NCBI RefSeq assembly: GCF_003268815.1
Contig: NZ_QLSV01000016.1
Coordinates: forward strand, 1 to 64,000
Length of the DNA stretch: 64,000 nt
Origin: Flavobacterium lacus
GTDB lineage: Bacteria; Bacteroidota; Bacteroidia; Flavobacteriales; Flavobacteriaceae
Direction of reading: 5' to 3'
Shown: one piece after another, positions 53,252 through 62,408 of the stretch
How the letters are laid out: every line of letters starts with the position of its first letter
How positions within the stretch are numbered: the first letter of the stretch is position 1
The notes under the pieces: generated by a model
What the model was told of the DNA's origin: nothing
The model's database searches: none
What the model saw: only the letters and a program-made list of their open reading frames with translations
Position numbers and translations under genes: made by a program

Positions 53252-53400
53252 ATTTAGGTTTTTTAAATAAAATTAACAATCTAGTTTCGCAAAATAATTA
53301 GGAAACTAGATGGCTAAGGTAAAAAGTTATTTTTGCTTTTTTTTACGGGAATCCGTAAGGGTTGTAAAAAAGTTGTGTTTTAGTTTGTGGGGAGATTTTA

Positions 53401-53408
53401 TATATTTG
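53401..53408 (+). promoter_or_regulatory. -7 box (TATATTTG) before the RDD gene
   Basis: Consensus box 68 bp before the ATG at 53477. A second, weaker TATATTTA lies at 53431-53438. Confidence 0.45.
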
Positions 53409-53476
53409 GCGGGAGATATATAAACTTGCGTATATTTACTAGTTAGCAGAGATTGATTAACCAAAACTAAGTACTA

Positions 53477-53887
53477 ATGTATAGTATTGATTCAACAACT
53501 GAAGTAGCACAAAAAAGGTTAAGAATTATAGCTTTTTTTATTGATTATTTTATTTTTACTATGTTGGCTTTAATATTAATAGTAAGTTTTGTTGGGCATG
53601 TTTCGATCCCAATTATTTTTTTGCTTTTTCTCTTTCTTTGGCCAATTAGCGAAGGTTTATTTGGGCAGACTATAGGCAAACGTATTTTGAGTTTAAAAGT
53701 TGTAAATAATGATTTAAATAAAATTACAATGACTCAAGCAATAGTAAGATTCATTTTTGCAATAATTGATTTGCAAATGTGCTTAGGAATTTTAGTCGCC
53801 TTAAGTGATAAAAATAATTAGAGAATTGGAGACAAAATCGCAAAAACAATTGTTGTGCGGCAAGTATTAAAAAAAATCGAGACTTAA
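53477..53887 (+). pseudogene. RDD-family membrane protein broken by one amber codon
   Basis: The N-terminal part shows RLRIIAFFIDYFIF, the Arg-Ala-Asp signature of the RDD family, then two further helices and GQTIGKRILSLKVV. Translation stops at TAG 53819-53821 after SDKNN, but the same frame continues RIGDKIAKTIVVRQVLKKIE to TAA at 53885-53887, which is just how intact RDD proteins end (usually NQRIGDKIA). A single CAG-to-TAG change would explain it. The product lacking 22 C-terminal residues might still insert in the membrane, so loss of function is likely rather than sure. Confidence 0.75.
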
Positions 53888-54040
53888 ACCTGCTCTCCAA
53901 ACTCTGTCACTTCCAAGCCACTTTCCTAAAAACGTTCAAAACCTACAACGCACCAACTCAAATCTGGTAGGGATAAAATAATTGTAACAACGGGTTTCAA
54001 CCGGATGAAAAAACTAAATTTTCATACTACTTACACAAAA

Positions 54041-54089
54041 CCACCTCGTTTGTTCCGATGTTTCAGGTTTCTAAGCGAGGTTTTTTTTG
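54041..54089 (+). terminator. Terminator-like hairpin
   Basis: ACCTCG (54043-54048) pairs with CGAGGT (54076-54081), followed by eight T. It could end transcription from the RDD locus. Confidence 0.55.
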
Positions 54090-54378
54090 GGGAGGAAGTT
54101 TTTTTTTTGTGTTTGTGAATGGACAGGATTTAGGCAATTTTTTATTCACTTTCTTTCTCTCGCAGCTGCTAATTTAGCGGTTCTTGTGAAACTCCTCCGA
54201 TTCCTTTTCTGAACAACTGTTTAACAACGAAATCAAATTGCTTTTAAACAATTCGATGCCGCTGCGGTTGGGTTTTATTATTAAAAACGCTTTATTGCGC
54301 ATACTCATCTGTGTTCCATTAAAAAGTAGGTTATGTCCACAGTTAATTCACCAATTAGTAACAACCTTAATGAACCTT

Positions 54379-54645
54379 AATTTCTTAATGGTAAAAAAAC
54401 TGACCAAAAAAGCGAAGCGTCTTCGCGTCTCTGCGAGAAACCCCAAAAGCGAAGCGTCTAAGCATTCTCTGCAGTTAAAAAAAAATAATCAAAAAAAAGA
54501 AAATGATAACCCTCCCGAAATCCGCCCAAATTCGCCTTCGCGAAGCGAATCCAAAAAAATCCGCGTCAATTTTTTAAATCCGCGTCATCCGCGTTCCAAT
54601 CTCACCAATCTAAATAGCTACTACAACTTTCTTTCCCAACACCCA
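54379..54645 (+). repeat. 267-bp tandem duplication, copy 1
   Basis: Begins AATTTCTTAATGGTAAAAAA and ends CCCAACACCCA. It is followed at once by a near-identical second copy. Confidence 0.9.
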
Positions 54646-54912
54646 AATTTCTTAATGGTAAAAAAACTGACCAAAAAAGCGAAGCGTCTTCGCGTCTCTG
54701 CGAGAAACCCCAAAAGCGAAGCGTCTAAGCAATCTCTGCAGTTAAAAAAAAATAATCAAAAAAAAGAAAATGATAACCCTGCCGAAATCCGCCCAAATCC
54801 GCCTTCGCGAAGCGAATCCAACAAAATCCGCGTCAATTTTTTAAATCCGCGTCATCCGCGTTCCAATCTCACCAATCTAAATAGCTACTACAACTTTCTT
54901 TCCCAACACCCA
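54646..54912 (+). repeat. 267-bp tandem duplication, copy 2
   Basis: Differs from copy 1 at only a handful of bases (for example CAATCTCTG for CATTCTCTG and AATCCGCC for AATTCGCC). Internal words such as GCGAAGCGTCTTCGCG are themselves palindromic. Confidence 0.9.
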
Positions 54913-54979
54913 ACAATTGCCCCTTTGCCCCATTAACAAATTGCTCCATTGACAAATTGCCCCATTCCCACATTTTCCC

Positions 54980-54987
54980 TACCTTTG
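54980..54987 (+). promoter_or_regulatory. -7 box (TACCTTTG) of cvfB
   Basis: Consensus box 16 bp before the ATG at 55003, inside the longer frame from 54949; it sets the start. Confidence 0.55.
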
Positions 54988-55002
54988 CCCAAAATTATCC
55001 CT

Positions 55003-55836
55003 ATGCTCACCCTTGGCGTTCACCACACCCTCAAAATTGACCGAAGCACCCTAGTGGGTCTCTTTTTAACCGACGGAAAAGACGACGTATTGCTTCCGGT
55101 GAAATATGTGCCCGCCGATTACGAAATAGGGCAGGACATCACTGTTTTTGTGTATTTGGATCACGAAGAACGTCCTGTCGCTACCACCCTCAAACCGTAT
55201 ATTACATTGGGGGATTTCGCCTTTTTGCGAGTGAATTATACCAATCAATTTGGTGCATTTTTAGATTGGGGTTTGGAGAAAGATTTGTTTGTGCCGTTTA
55301 AAGAGCAAGCACGACCGATGGAGCAAGGCAAACGCTATTTGGTGCATTTGTTTTTGGATGAAAAAACGAATCGGTTGGTGGGTTCAAGCAAGATTAATCA
55401 GTTTCTGGACAAAGAACCATCTGGTTTAACAAGCGGAGAGGAAGTGCATTTGATTATCTCGCACATTACCGATATTGGTATTAATGTGATTATCAACGGT
55501 CGTTATCGCGGATTGGTTTATAAAAACGAAGTGTATGAAGACAAAATTCGTCCGGGAGACAAAACCAAAGGATTCGTAAAACTCGTGCGTCCCGACGGTA
55601 AAATAGATGTTTCGTTGCATCGAGTAGGTTTTGAAAGCATTGAAGAAAATGCGCAAATCGTCTTGGATGAACTGAAAGCCAGCCGCGGTTTTCTTCGCCT
55701 CACCGATAACAGCCACCCGGAAGACATCAAAACAGTCCTGAAAATGAGCAAGAAAACATTTAAAAAAGCAATCGGAACATTGTACCGCCAGAAGTTGATT
55801 GAGATTAAAGAGGATGGGATTTATTTGGTTGGCTGA
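55003..55836 (+). CDS. cvfB: S1-like RNA-binding protein CvfB
   Basis: 277 residues: three S1-type OB-fold domains and a C-terminal winged helix, the CvfB/YitL plan. Visible elements: DDVLLPVKYVP, GAFLDWGLEKDLFVPF (core S1 strand pair), INVIINGRYRGLVYKNEVY, KIDVSLHRVG and MSKKTFKKAIGTLYRQ as recognition helix. The family binds RNA and tunes virulence or translation in Firmicutes; its role in Bacteroidota is unknown. The ATG at 55003 follows a promoter box, so the 18 residues encoded upstream are leader. Confidence 0.9.
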   Translation: MLTLGVHHTLKIDRSTLVGLFLTDGKDDVLLPVKYVPADYEIGQDITVFVYLDHEERPVATTLKPYITLGDFAFLRVNYTNQFGAFLDWGLEKDLFVPFKEQARPMEQGKRYLVHLFLDEKTNRLVGSSKINQFLDKEPSGLTSGEEVHLIISHITDIGINVIINGRYRGLVYKNEVYEDKIRPGDKTKGFVKLVRPDGKIDVSLHRVGFESIEENAQIVLDELKASRGFLRLTDNSHPEDIKTVLKMSKKTFKKAIGTLYRQKLIEIKEDGIYLVG

Positions 55837-55866
55837 GGTGGTGAGGTGCTGAGTTACTGAGGTTTC
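55835..55866 (+). repeat. CTGAG-rich dispersed tract, copy 3
   Basis: GAGGTGGTGAGGTGCTGAG then TTACTGAGGTTTC at the end of cvfB; followed by TTTGCGACTTTGCGAG, a second common intergenic phrase that returns near 58862-58876. Confidence 0.5.
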
Positions 55867-56057
55867 AAACTTTGCGACTTTGCGAGATAAAAAACACTTC
55901 GACAAAAAAACGCTCCACTTGGTGCGAGACTAATCAAAAAAAAACTTGGTAGATTAAATAAATTTTAATTAATTTTGATAATAGACCTATGAGTCTGGCG
56001 TTGCATTCCACCTAACCAGTACAAAATGCTTCACACACAAAATAAGATTATCATTTT

Positions 56058-56972
56058 ATGACGTTCCAATTAAGTTGGTTTTCAGGGCTAATCCAAAGAA
56101 AATCGGTTAGGTTTTTTTTACTTTTTACAGCTTGTTTTTTGTCCGGTGTTGTGCTGTGCTACGGTCAGCAAAAACAGCAGCGAAAAATAGTTAATGTCTA
56201 TACTTTGCATCATAAATGGCCACATCAAGACAAAGTGATTGTTCCTATCGGAACAAAAAAAGTCATGTTAAAGGCGGGTTGGACAATGACAGAGGAGATA
56301 GCCGGAATGACCATTCAACGCGTGCTTGAAAAAGATACCTTGATTGCCACACCCCGTGATAGTACCGTTACCGTTTTATCTAACTGGAAAATAGCCGGAA
56401 TTAAATATACTGCCGAATCGCCGGGAAAGATTTATTTAAGCCCTGTTCCTTTTATAGAAGAATCAGATGCACCACTCAATCAAATGGTTTATATTCCATT
56501 ACCCGTTCATGAAGAATTGCTTTTAACGCATTTGCACACAAAATGGAGTGCCATTACGATACCGTTTACAATCAGACCCGCCATCAAAAATCGACTAAAC
56601 AGTCAAGTAACCAGTGAATTAAAAATCGGAACTTCTTTTAGTTTGAATTACGATTGGGAGTTTTATAAAAACCGAAGATTAGACGTCAAAACAAGAACCT
56701 ACGGCATTTCTGCAGGACTGGGTTTTGGTTTGGGCAGAGTAGGGCTAGACGAAGGCACCACGCGTCTTTCCGGAGCTAATTATACAAACGAAGAAGAAGG
56801 TCTCATCTTTTTTATTACGCCCGGTTTGGGAGTAAACGTGAGAGGATTCAAGGTACTAGGTTTTTACGGATGGGATATCGGTTTGACAAAAAACACCGGC
56901 GATTGGAATTACAACCGTAAACCCTACATCGGAATCGGGTTGGGCTTTGATTTTTGGACGATGAAACGGTAA
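56058..56972 (+). CDS. Putative exported outer-membrane-associated protein
   Basis: 304 residues with an N-terminal hydrophobic signal (VRFFLLFTACFLSGVVLCYG) that ends at GQQK. The second half reads as alternating beta strands with Gly and aromatic residues (ISAGLGFGLGRVGL, IFFITPGLGVNV, YIGIGLGFDFW), as in a small beta-barrel or porin-like fold. No T9SS tail. No family recognised. Start ATG 56058. Confidence 0.6.
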   Translation: MTFQLSWFSGLIQRKSVRFFLLFTACFLSGVVLCYGQQKQQRKIVNVYTLHHKWPHQDKVIVPIGTKKVMLKAGWTMTEEIAGMTIQRVLEKDTLIATPRDSTVTVLSNWKIAGIKYTAESPGKIYLSPVPFIEESDAPLNQMVYIPLPVHEELLLTHLHTKWSAITIPFTIRPAIKNRLNSQVTSELKIGTSFSLNYDWEFYKNRRLDVKTRTYGISAGLGFGLGRVGLDEGTTRLSGANYTNEEEGLIFFITPGLGVNVRGFKVLGFYGWDIGLTKNTGDWNYNRKPYIGIGLGFDFWTMKR

Positions 56973-57064
56973 CGTTTTTTGCTTCAGTTTTGTTGGAAGC
57001 CTTTTGTAAATCTAATTTTCGCAAGCAATAAAAGTGGGTTTAAAATCATAAAATAATCAATACT

Positions 57065-58429
57065 ATGAAACAAGTTTACGTATTGCATCACTTTTTGTTA
57101 ACGGCAATAGGGTCGTTATTGTTTTTGCTCACGTCCACCGAAGTTAGTTGGGCCCAAGCGTCGCACGAGGCAGTACTTTTTAAGAATGTTTCTATTTTCG
57201 ACGGCAAAAATAATACGGTTTTAGTACAACAACATGTAGTAATTAAAGGAAATAAAATTGAGGTAATTTCGGCAGTGCCGCTGGAGGAAACAAGCACAAC
57301 ATTGGTGATCGACGGAACAGGAAAAACCCTAATGCCTGGATTAATCGACGTGCATGTGCACATGGTTTTTGGAGCGTTAACCATGGGCGATATGATGGCA
57401 CCCGATGTAAAACCCGAAGCTTTATTTGGAAAAGTATTTATACAATCGGAAAAAATGTTGATGCAAGGCTTTACTTCGGTGCGAGATGTGGGCGGACCTG
57501 TTTTTGACCTCAAAAAAGCAATTGATGACGGTAATGCGAAAGGCCCTCGTATTTGGCCTTCGGGAGCTATGATCAGTCAGACCGCCGGACATGGCGATTT
57601 ACGAACGCCGCAAGAACGTTCCCGACGATTTTTCGGACCTATTTCGAGAGCAGAAAATTTTGGAGCTACTTTTATAGCAGACGGCCGAGACGAAGTGCTG
57701 ACTGCAGTGCGTGAGAATTTGCGATTTGGAGCCAGTCAGATTAAATTAATGGCAGGTGGTGGCACTTCTTCGGCCTATGATCCGGTAGATGTGACGCAAT
57801 ATACTTTTGATGAAATGAGAGCTGCAGTAGAGAGTGCCGAGGACTGGGGAACCTATGTCACGGTACATGCCTACACGCCTAGAGCCATTCAACGAGCGAT
57901 AAAAGCGGGTGTAAAATGTATCGAGCACGGACAACTGTTAGACAAAGAAACATTGCGACTGATTAAGAAAAATAAAGTGTGGCTCAGCACCCAATACCTC
58001 GTGGAAGATACACCGGACATGGATCCGTTGCGAAGAGAAAAGCGAAAACCGGTGATCGAAGGACAACAAGCGTTATGGCCTATGGCAAAAAAAATGAAAG
58101 TTAACCTCGCTTGGGGTACGGATTTTCTGTTTGAACCTTGGCTAAATGAGGAGCGAAATAATTACTTGTTAAAACTCAAAAAATGGTTTACACCGTATGA
58201 AATTTTAAAAATGGCGACTTATGACAATGCTCAATTGTTGGCACTATCCGGTAAACGAAGTCCTTATACAGGCGAAATCGGAATTGTTAAACAAGGAGCG
58301 ATGGCCGACTTGATTTTAGTGGATGGAAATCCAATTGAAAACATTGATTTAATCGCTCAACCCAATGAAAACTTTTGGGTAATTATGAAGGATGGACAGA
58401 TAGCAAAAAACAAATTTGTAGAGAAGTAA
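57065..58429 (+). CDS. Secreted amidohydrolase-family metal enzyme
   Basis: 454 residues with a signal peptide (HHFLLTAIGSLLFLLTSTEVS), so the enzyme works outside the inner membrane. Metal and catalytic residues are seen in LIDVHVHMVFG (HxH), QIKLMAGGG (the Lys likely carboxylated), VTVHAYTP and CIEHGQLLD (two His) and LAWGTDFLFEP (Asp), with a typical MADLILVDGNPIENI end. This fits the imidazolonepropionase/prolidase-like subgroup of exported dipeptidases and lactonases. Substrate unknown. Confidence 0.88.
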   Translation: MKQVYVLHHFLLTAIGSLLFLLTSTEVSWAQASHEAVLFKNVSIFDGKNNTVLVQQHVVIKGNKIEVISAVPLEETSTTLVIDGTGKTLMPGLIDVHVHMVFGALTMGDMMAPDVKPEALFGKVFIQSEKMLMQGFTSVRDVGGPVFDLKKAIDDGNAKGPRIWPSGAMISQTAGHGDLRTPQERSRRFFGPISRAENFGATFIADGRDEVLTAVRENLRFGASQIKLMAGGGTSSAYDPVDVTQYTFDEMRAAVESAEDWGTYVTVHAYTPRAIQRAIKAGVKCIEHGQLLDKETLRLIKKNKVWLSTQYLVEDTPDMDPLRREKRKPVIEGQQALWPMAKKMKVNLAWGTDFLFEPWLNEERNNYLLKLKKWFTPYEILKMATYDNAQLLALSGKRSPYTGEIGIVKQGAMADLILVDGNPIENIDLIAQPNENFWVIMKDGQIAKNKFVEK

Positions 58430-58525
58430 TGCATTCGGGTGATGCTTGTAAAATTTCATGCTGCATTAACCGATAGAATATGATGTCACAAAGATAGAGT
58501 GCTCACAAACAATCCAACCCAAAAA

Positions 58526-58819
58526 ATGATGACCAAACCTAAACTATATCTTTCGTTAAGCATCTTCGCTTTTATCCTTTTGTTTTTAGGGATGGTGAAG
58601 AGCTTTTTTGCGGTTACTTTTTTTGCGGTGACGTTTGATTTTATTTGGATTCCAACAATTTTATTGGTGTTTTGTATGCCTTTGTTGAATTGTGTGGAGA
58701 TTATCAAAAACACAGCTGAAATCAATCTGCTTTATTGGATAGGATTGGCACTGAATAGCATTTGCATGATCTTTTTACTGAGGCATTTGGGGATTGGGTT
58801 TGAGGAATATAGCTTTTAG
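58526..58819 (+). CDS. Small three-helix membrane protein
   Basis: About 97 residues, starting at tandem ATGs 58526/58529 (the frame opens with GTG at 58499). Three hydrophobic segments: FAFILLFLGMVKSFFAV, IWIPTILLVFCMPLL and LYWIGLALNSICMIFLL. No motif. Probably an inner-membrane protein of unknown role. Confidence 0.5.
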   Translation: MMTKPKLYLSLSIFAFILLFLGMVKSFFAVTFFAVTFDFIWIPTILLVFCMPLLNCVEIIKNTAEINLLYWIGLALNSICMIFLLRHLGIGFEEYSF

Positions 58820-59066
58820 GTTTAAATGTTTAAGGGTTTAAAAGTTTAAGGGTTAAATCATTGCGACTTTGCGAAGCAATAAATTTTGATGGAACTTTTA
58901 TTAAGAACTTTTTCTCACAGAAAACGCGGAATGAGAAGATTGTGTGAAATCTAGGAGGAGATTCATACGGAATGACAAAACTGGGTGAAAATTGGTGCCG
59001 AAAACTTTGGCAGACAACCAACAACAGAAAACAGAAAACAGACAACAGAAAACAGACAACAGAAAC

Positions 59067-60269
59067 CTACTCCTTATCATTCAACTCAAACGGATAATCA
59101 CCAAACAAAGCCGAAAGCTTCATGGCCTGGTAAGTCTTTTGAGTATATTTATTAGACAAGGCGATAATCACAATAGTGTCTTTTTTTAAAGTAGTATAAG
59201 AGGATGTATTGCCGTGCCACCAACCGTTGTGATAATGCAGGCTTTGACCGGTTTCCCACTCGCGAATACGAATGCCTAAACCGTAGTTTTTTACCCCTCG
59301 TTTTTCATAGCTATAGCCCTTGAGAGCTTCTTCCCATAAATCGTTGCGGAGAAATTCAGATGAATAGGTCGCCAAGTCAAATTTAACCAAATCGCGTGGA
59401 GTGGAATAGATGTTTTTATCGCCGTAAATGGCATCAAACTGATCCCAACCGTGATTGACATAATTGGATTTATACGATTGGCTCACTTCATTTTTTTGAT
59501 TCACAAAATCAATCACAAACGTATCGTTCATCCCTAAAGGTTGAAAGATTTGTTCCCGCATAGCTTCGGCATAACTTTTTTCGGTTACTTTTTCAATAAT
59601 GAGAGCCAGCATAGCATAATTGGTATTGCAGTAATTAAATTTGGTGTCGTTTTTAGCTAACAAGGCAAATTTGTAGCGTTTTAAGTAATCCAGCACATCG
59701 GCATTGGTGAGTGTTTTTCTTGAATTCCATCCTTTTATGCTTTCGCTGAAACGGGAATAATGGGGTAGGCCGCTGCGGTGATTTAAGAGTGTTTTCACCG
59801 TGGTATTTTGATAGGGAAAGTCAGGTAAATACGTTTGCACTTTCTCGTTTAAATCGATTTTATTTTCTTGAACTAATTTTAAAATGAGTGTTGCGGTCAT
59901 TACTTTGCTCACAGAGGCCAAATGCAGGGCCGTTGTTTCCGAAATCGGTGTTTTGCTGGCAAAGTTGGCATAACCTTTATAATCTTCAAAAATGATTTTG
60001 CCGTTCTTTGCGACTAATAAGCTTCCGCTAAAATCAGATAATCCTATTTTTTTGCTGTAGAATTCAGAAACCGCTCTTTCTTTTTCAAACGCATAAGCAG
60101 CTGAAACCGGATGTAACGCTAACGAATACGGGATGGTGATTAAGGAGGAATCGACGAGAACAACCTCTTCAGGAACATGAAGTGCTAAAAGTGGAGTCTC
60201 TTGCTTTTTTTGACAAGAAAAAGTGAGGAGTATCGTGAAAATTGCAACGGCAATGGGTAGTTTAGACAT
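59067..60269 (-). CDS. Beta-lactamase-family serine hydrolase lipoprotein
   Basis: 400 residues. A lipobox (LTFSC, Cys19) marks a lipoprotein. Active site S119-V-S-K122, Tyr-Cys-Asn (YCNTNYAML) and the His-Asn-Gly motif (YHNGWWHG) form the class C beta-lactamase/esterase triad. Unlike the other serine hydrolase of this window (40865-42154) it has no T9SS tail, so it is held in the periplasm or outer membrane by lipid. A -7 box TAGTTTTG lies at 60302-60309 on this strand. Confidence 0.88.
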   Translation of the reverse strand: MSKLPIAVAIFTILLTFSCQKKQETPLLALHVPEEVVLVDSSLITIPYSLALHPVSAAYAFEKERAVSEFYSKKIGLSDFSGSLLVAKNGKIIFEDYKGYANFASKTPISETTALHLASVSKVMTATLILKLVQENKIDLNEKVQTYLPDFPYQNTTVKTLLNHRSGLPHYSRFSESIKGWNSRKTLTNADVLDYLKRYKFALLAKNDTKFNYCNTNYAMLALIIEKVTEKSYAEAMREQIFQPLGMNDTFVIDFVNQKNEVSQSYKSNYVNHGWDQFDAIYGDKNIYSTPRDLVKFDLATYSSEFLRNDLWEEALKGYSYEKRGVKNYGLGIRIREWETGQSLHYHNGWWHGNTSSYTTLKKDTIVIIALSNKYTQKTYQAMKLSALFGDYPFELNDKE

Positions 60270-60301
60270 GCGTAAAAAGGGTATTCGGTTGGTTGGAATA
60301 A

Positions 60302-60309
60302 CAAAACTA
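60302..60309 (-). promoter_or_regulatory. -7 box (TAGTTTTG) of the serine-hydrolase lipoprotein
   Basis: Consensus TAnnTTTG on the minus strand, 32 bp before the ATG at 60269. Confidence 0.4.
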
Positions 60310-60331
60310 AACTTTTTAAACTTAAAAAAAT

Positions 60332-60775
60332 CTAAATTATTTCAATTTTAGGATTAATTGTCAACAGGTAATTAACAAAAGCCTCTTTATTTTTTGGAGA
60401 AACATACAAATCATCAAATTTGTTGTAATAAATGTATAACCCGTTTTTATCCAAGGAGGCTTTTAAAAAACTTTTCGTAACCCAACCGTATTGGTATTCG
60501 ATTTTTCGGATGCTGTTAATGTCAATTTTGCCTCGAATTGGTCCTGAATTGTAATGTAAAACAGTTTCGTTCTCGATGACATATTTGGTATCAACTAAAA
60601 TCCAAACTAAAAAGATTGCCGCAGCAACAATAAGCAAAGCGGCAATAAGGTCTTCTGGTTTTAAATTACCTTCCCAGAAAATAAAAAACGTTAAGGAAAA
60701 TAAACAAATTGGAAAACCAATGAGCATTACTTTCGTAAGGGGATGAACAGCGGAATAAAAAACCTGCTCTTTCAT
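60332..60775 (-). CDS. PH-domain membrane protein (DUF1200/bPH_6-like)
   Basis: 147 residues: two membrane helices (VMLIGFPICLFSLTFFIFW and IAALLIVAAAIFLVWILV) followed by a bacterial PH domain with TVLHYNSGPIRGKIDI, IRKIEYQYGW and YVSPKNKEAFVNYLL. The family is of unknown function in the inner membrane. It lies 25 bp after a DUF4252-like gene in the same direction. Confidence 0.8.
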   Translation of the reverse strand: MKEQVFYSAVHPLTKVMLIGFPICLFSLTFFIFWEGNLKPEDLIAALLIVAAAIFLVWILVDTKYVIENETVLHYNSGPIRGKIDINSIRKIEYQYGWVTKSFLKASLDKNGLYIYYNKFDDLYVSPKNKEAFVNYLLTINPKIEII

Positions 60776-60800
60776 TTGACAAACGCACTATTTTTTTACT

Positions 60801-61319
60801 TTATTCTACCACAATAATTTCTAACTGGGACATAAAATCTTGAGCCTCTTTTGATTTTACCTCACCAATAAAAATAAGCTGTAAAAAATTATTTTGACTA
60901 CGAAGTGTGGTTGACTCTAAATTCATTCCGTTTACTTTTCCAATGGTTTGAATGGTTTCGGAGGCATTCTTGAACTTCATATTTTTTTCAACAGGATTTT
61001 CAGGTAACGCACCCATCAGCCCATTTAATTTTTCAAAACCTTCTTGATTAATTGATTTCAAGAGGTTTGATAAACCGTCTTTATCCAAGGTGTTGATGTA
61101 CTCCAGCGGATAAATCGACTCATAGGCCAGAATAACAAGACCATTTTGTTCGGTCATGTAATTTGATTTGTCAATCGATAGTTCGTCTTTTTTAACGATG
61201 GTTTTACTTTCCAAGGCATCTTCTGCTAAATTCATCACAAAAACAGATGGGTTGTCAGACTGACCCAAAACAGAGGCATAGGTTATAAAGGAAAGCACCA
61301 AGAGAATAATCTTTTTCAT
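60801..61319 (-). CDS. Secreted DUF4252-like protein
   Basis: 172 residues with a signal peptide (KKIILLVLSFITYASVLGQ). The rest is a small alpha/beta protein with LSNLLKSINQEGFEKL and QNNFLQLIFIGEVKSKEA. The length and pattern fit DUF4252-type envelope proteins, but the match is not strong. No lipobox, no T9SS tail. Confidence 0.55.
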   Translation of the reverse strand: MKKIILLVLSFITYASVLGQSDNPSVFVMNLAEDALESKTIVKKDELSIDKSNYMTEQNGLVILAYESIYPLEYINTLDKDGLSNLLKSINQEGFEKLNGLMGALPENPVEKNMKFKNASETIQTIGKVNGMNLESTTLRSQNNFLQLIFIGEVKSKEAQDFMSQLEIIVVE

Positions 61320-61546
61320 ATTTTTTAGTAAGAGTTGTTTATTTGTTGCTACTTATTTTGTTTTTGTTTTCAACAACTTTTGATTGGCAAAACAATTATT
61401 ATTTCAAATATAGTCACTTTATTGTTTTTTTTTAAAATATAAAATCTTTATTATAAATCATTTAACAGTAAGTTATGATTTTTCACAACTAGATTTCTTC
61501 TTTTCAAAAGTTAAAAATAGTATTTTTACGCTAAAATCAAATGATT

Positions 61547-62386
61547 ATGGCAGAAATAAATTGGCAAACCGCAAAAGAGTTTGAAGATATCACCTATAAA
61601 AAGAGCAACGGCGTAGCCCGAATTGCGTTTAACCGACCGGAAGTGCGTAATGCGTTCCGACCCAAAACGACCGCCGAGTTGTATCAAGCATTTTATGATG
61701 CACAAGAAGATACCTCAATTGGGGTAGTCTTACTTTCCGCCGAAGGACCTTCACCCAAAGACGGTATTTATTCCTTTTGCAGCGGCGGCGACCAACGGGC
61801 TCGAGGTCATCAAGGCTATGTGGGCGATGATGGGATGCACCGTTTAAACATTTTGGAAGTACAACGTTTAATTCGATTCATGCCAAAAGCCGTGATTGCC
61901 GTGGTGCCGGGATGGGCTGTGGGTGGCGGTCACAGTTTGCATGTAGTGTGCGATTTGACCCTTGCAAGTAAAGAACATGCGATTTTTAAACAAACCGATG
62001 CCGATGTCACCAGTTTTGACGGGGGTTATGGCTCAGCTTATTTGGCTAAAATGGTCGGACAGAAAAAAGCCCGGGAAATTTTCTTTTTAGGTAGAAATTA
62101 TTCGGCTCAGGAAGCATTTGAAATGGGCATGGTGAACGCCGTGATTCCACACGACGAACTGGAAGCGACAGCCTATGAATGGGCTCAGGAGATTTTAGCC
62201 AAATCACCGACGTCTATCAAAATGTTGAAGTTTGCCATGAATTTAACCGACGATGGTATGGTAGGACAGCAAGTTTTTGCAGGCGAAGCCACTCGTTTAG
62301 CCTATATGACCGAAGAGGCAAAAGAAGGCAGAAATGCCTTTTTGGAAAAAAGAAAGCCTAACTTTGAGAAAAAATGGATTCCATAA
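61547..62386 (+). CDS. menB: 1,4-Dihydroxy-2-naphthoyl-CoA synthase
   Basis: Crotonase-fold enzyme of menaquinone synthesis that closes the naphthoate ring from o-succinylbenzoyl-CoA. 279 residues; typical MenB markers are YKKSNGVARIAFNRPEVRNA, CSGGDQRARG near the oxyanion hole, GWAVGGGHSLHVVCD and SFDGGYGSAYLAKMVG, with the C-terminal FLEKRKPNFEKKW. Two ATGs (61541, 61547) are possible; the second fits family starts (MAEINWQTAKEFED). An imperfect -7 box TATTTTTA is at 61521. Confidence 0.94.
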   Translation: MAEINWQTAKEFEDITYKKSNGVARIAFNRPEVRNAFRPKTTAELYQAFYDAQEDTSIGVVLLSAEGPSPKDGIYSFCSGGDQRARGHQGYVGDDGMHRLNILEVQRLIRFMPKAVIAVVPGWAVGGGHSLHVVCDLTLASKEHAIFKQTDADVTSFDGGYGSAYLAKMVGQKKAREIFFLGRNYSAQEAFEMGMVNAVIPHDELEATAYEWAQEILAKSPTSIKMLKFAMNLTDDGMVGQQVFAGEATRLAYMTEEAKEGRNAFLEKRKPNFEKKWIP

Positions 62387-62408
62387 TCATCAACTAAAAC
62401 TATATACT

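Larger units (their letters stand above)
53888..55002. other. Long non-coding region with a tandem duplication
   Basis: 1.1 kb without a credible gene. It holds a terminator-like hairpin (54041-54089), the 267-bp tandem duplication (54379-54912) and the promoter box of cvfB. The open frame at 54238-54936 is an artefact of the duplication, whose period is divisible by three. Confidence 0.7.

Noticed and set aside
54238..54936. Open frame of 232 codons read as a basic repeat protein
   Set aside because: It only exists because a non-coding 267-bp unit is duplicated in a multiple of three. The start region is unlike a gene, there is no promoter box nearby and the words are those of intergenic filler.
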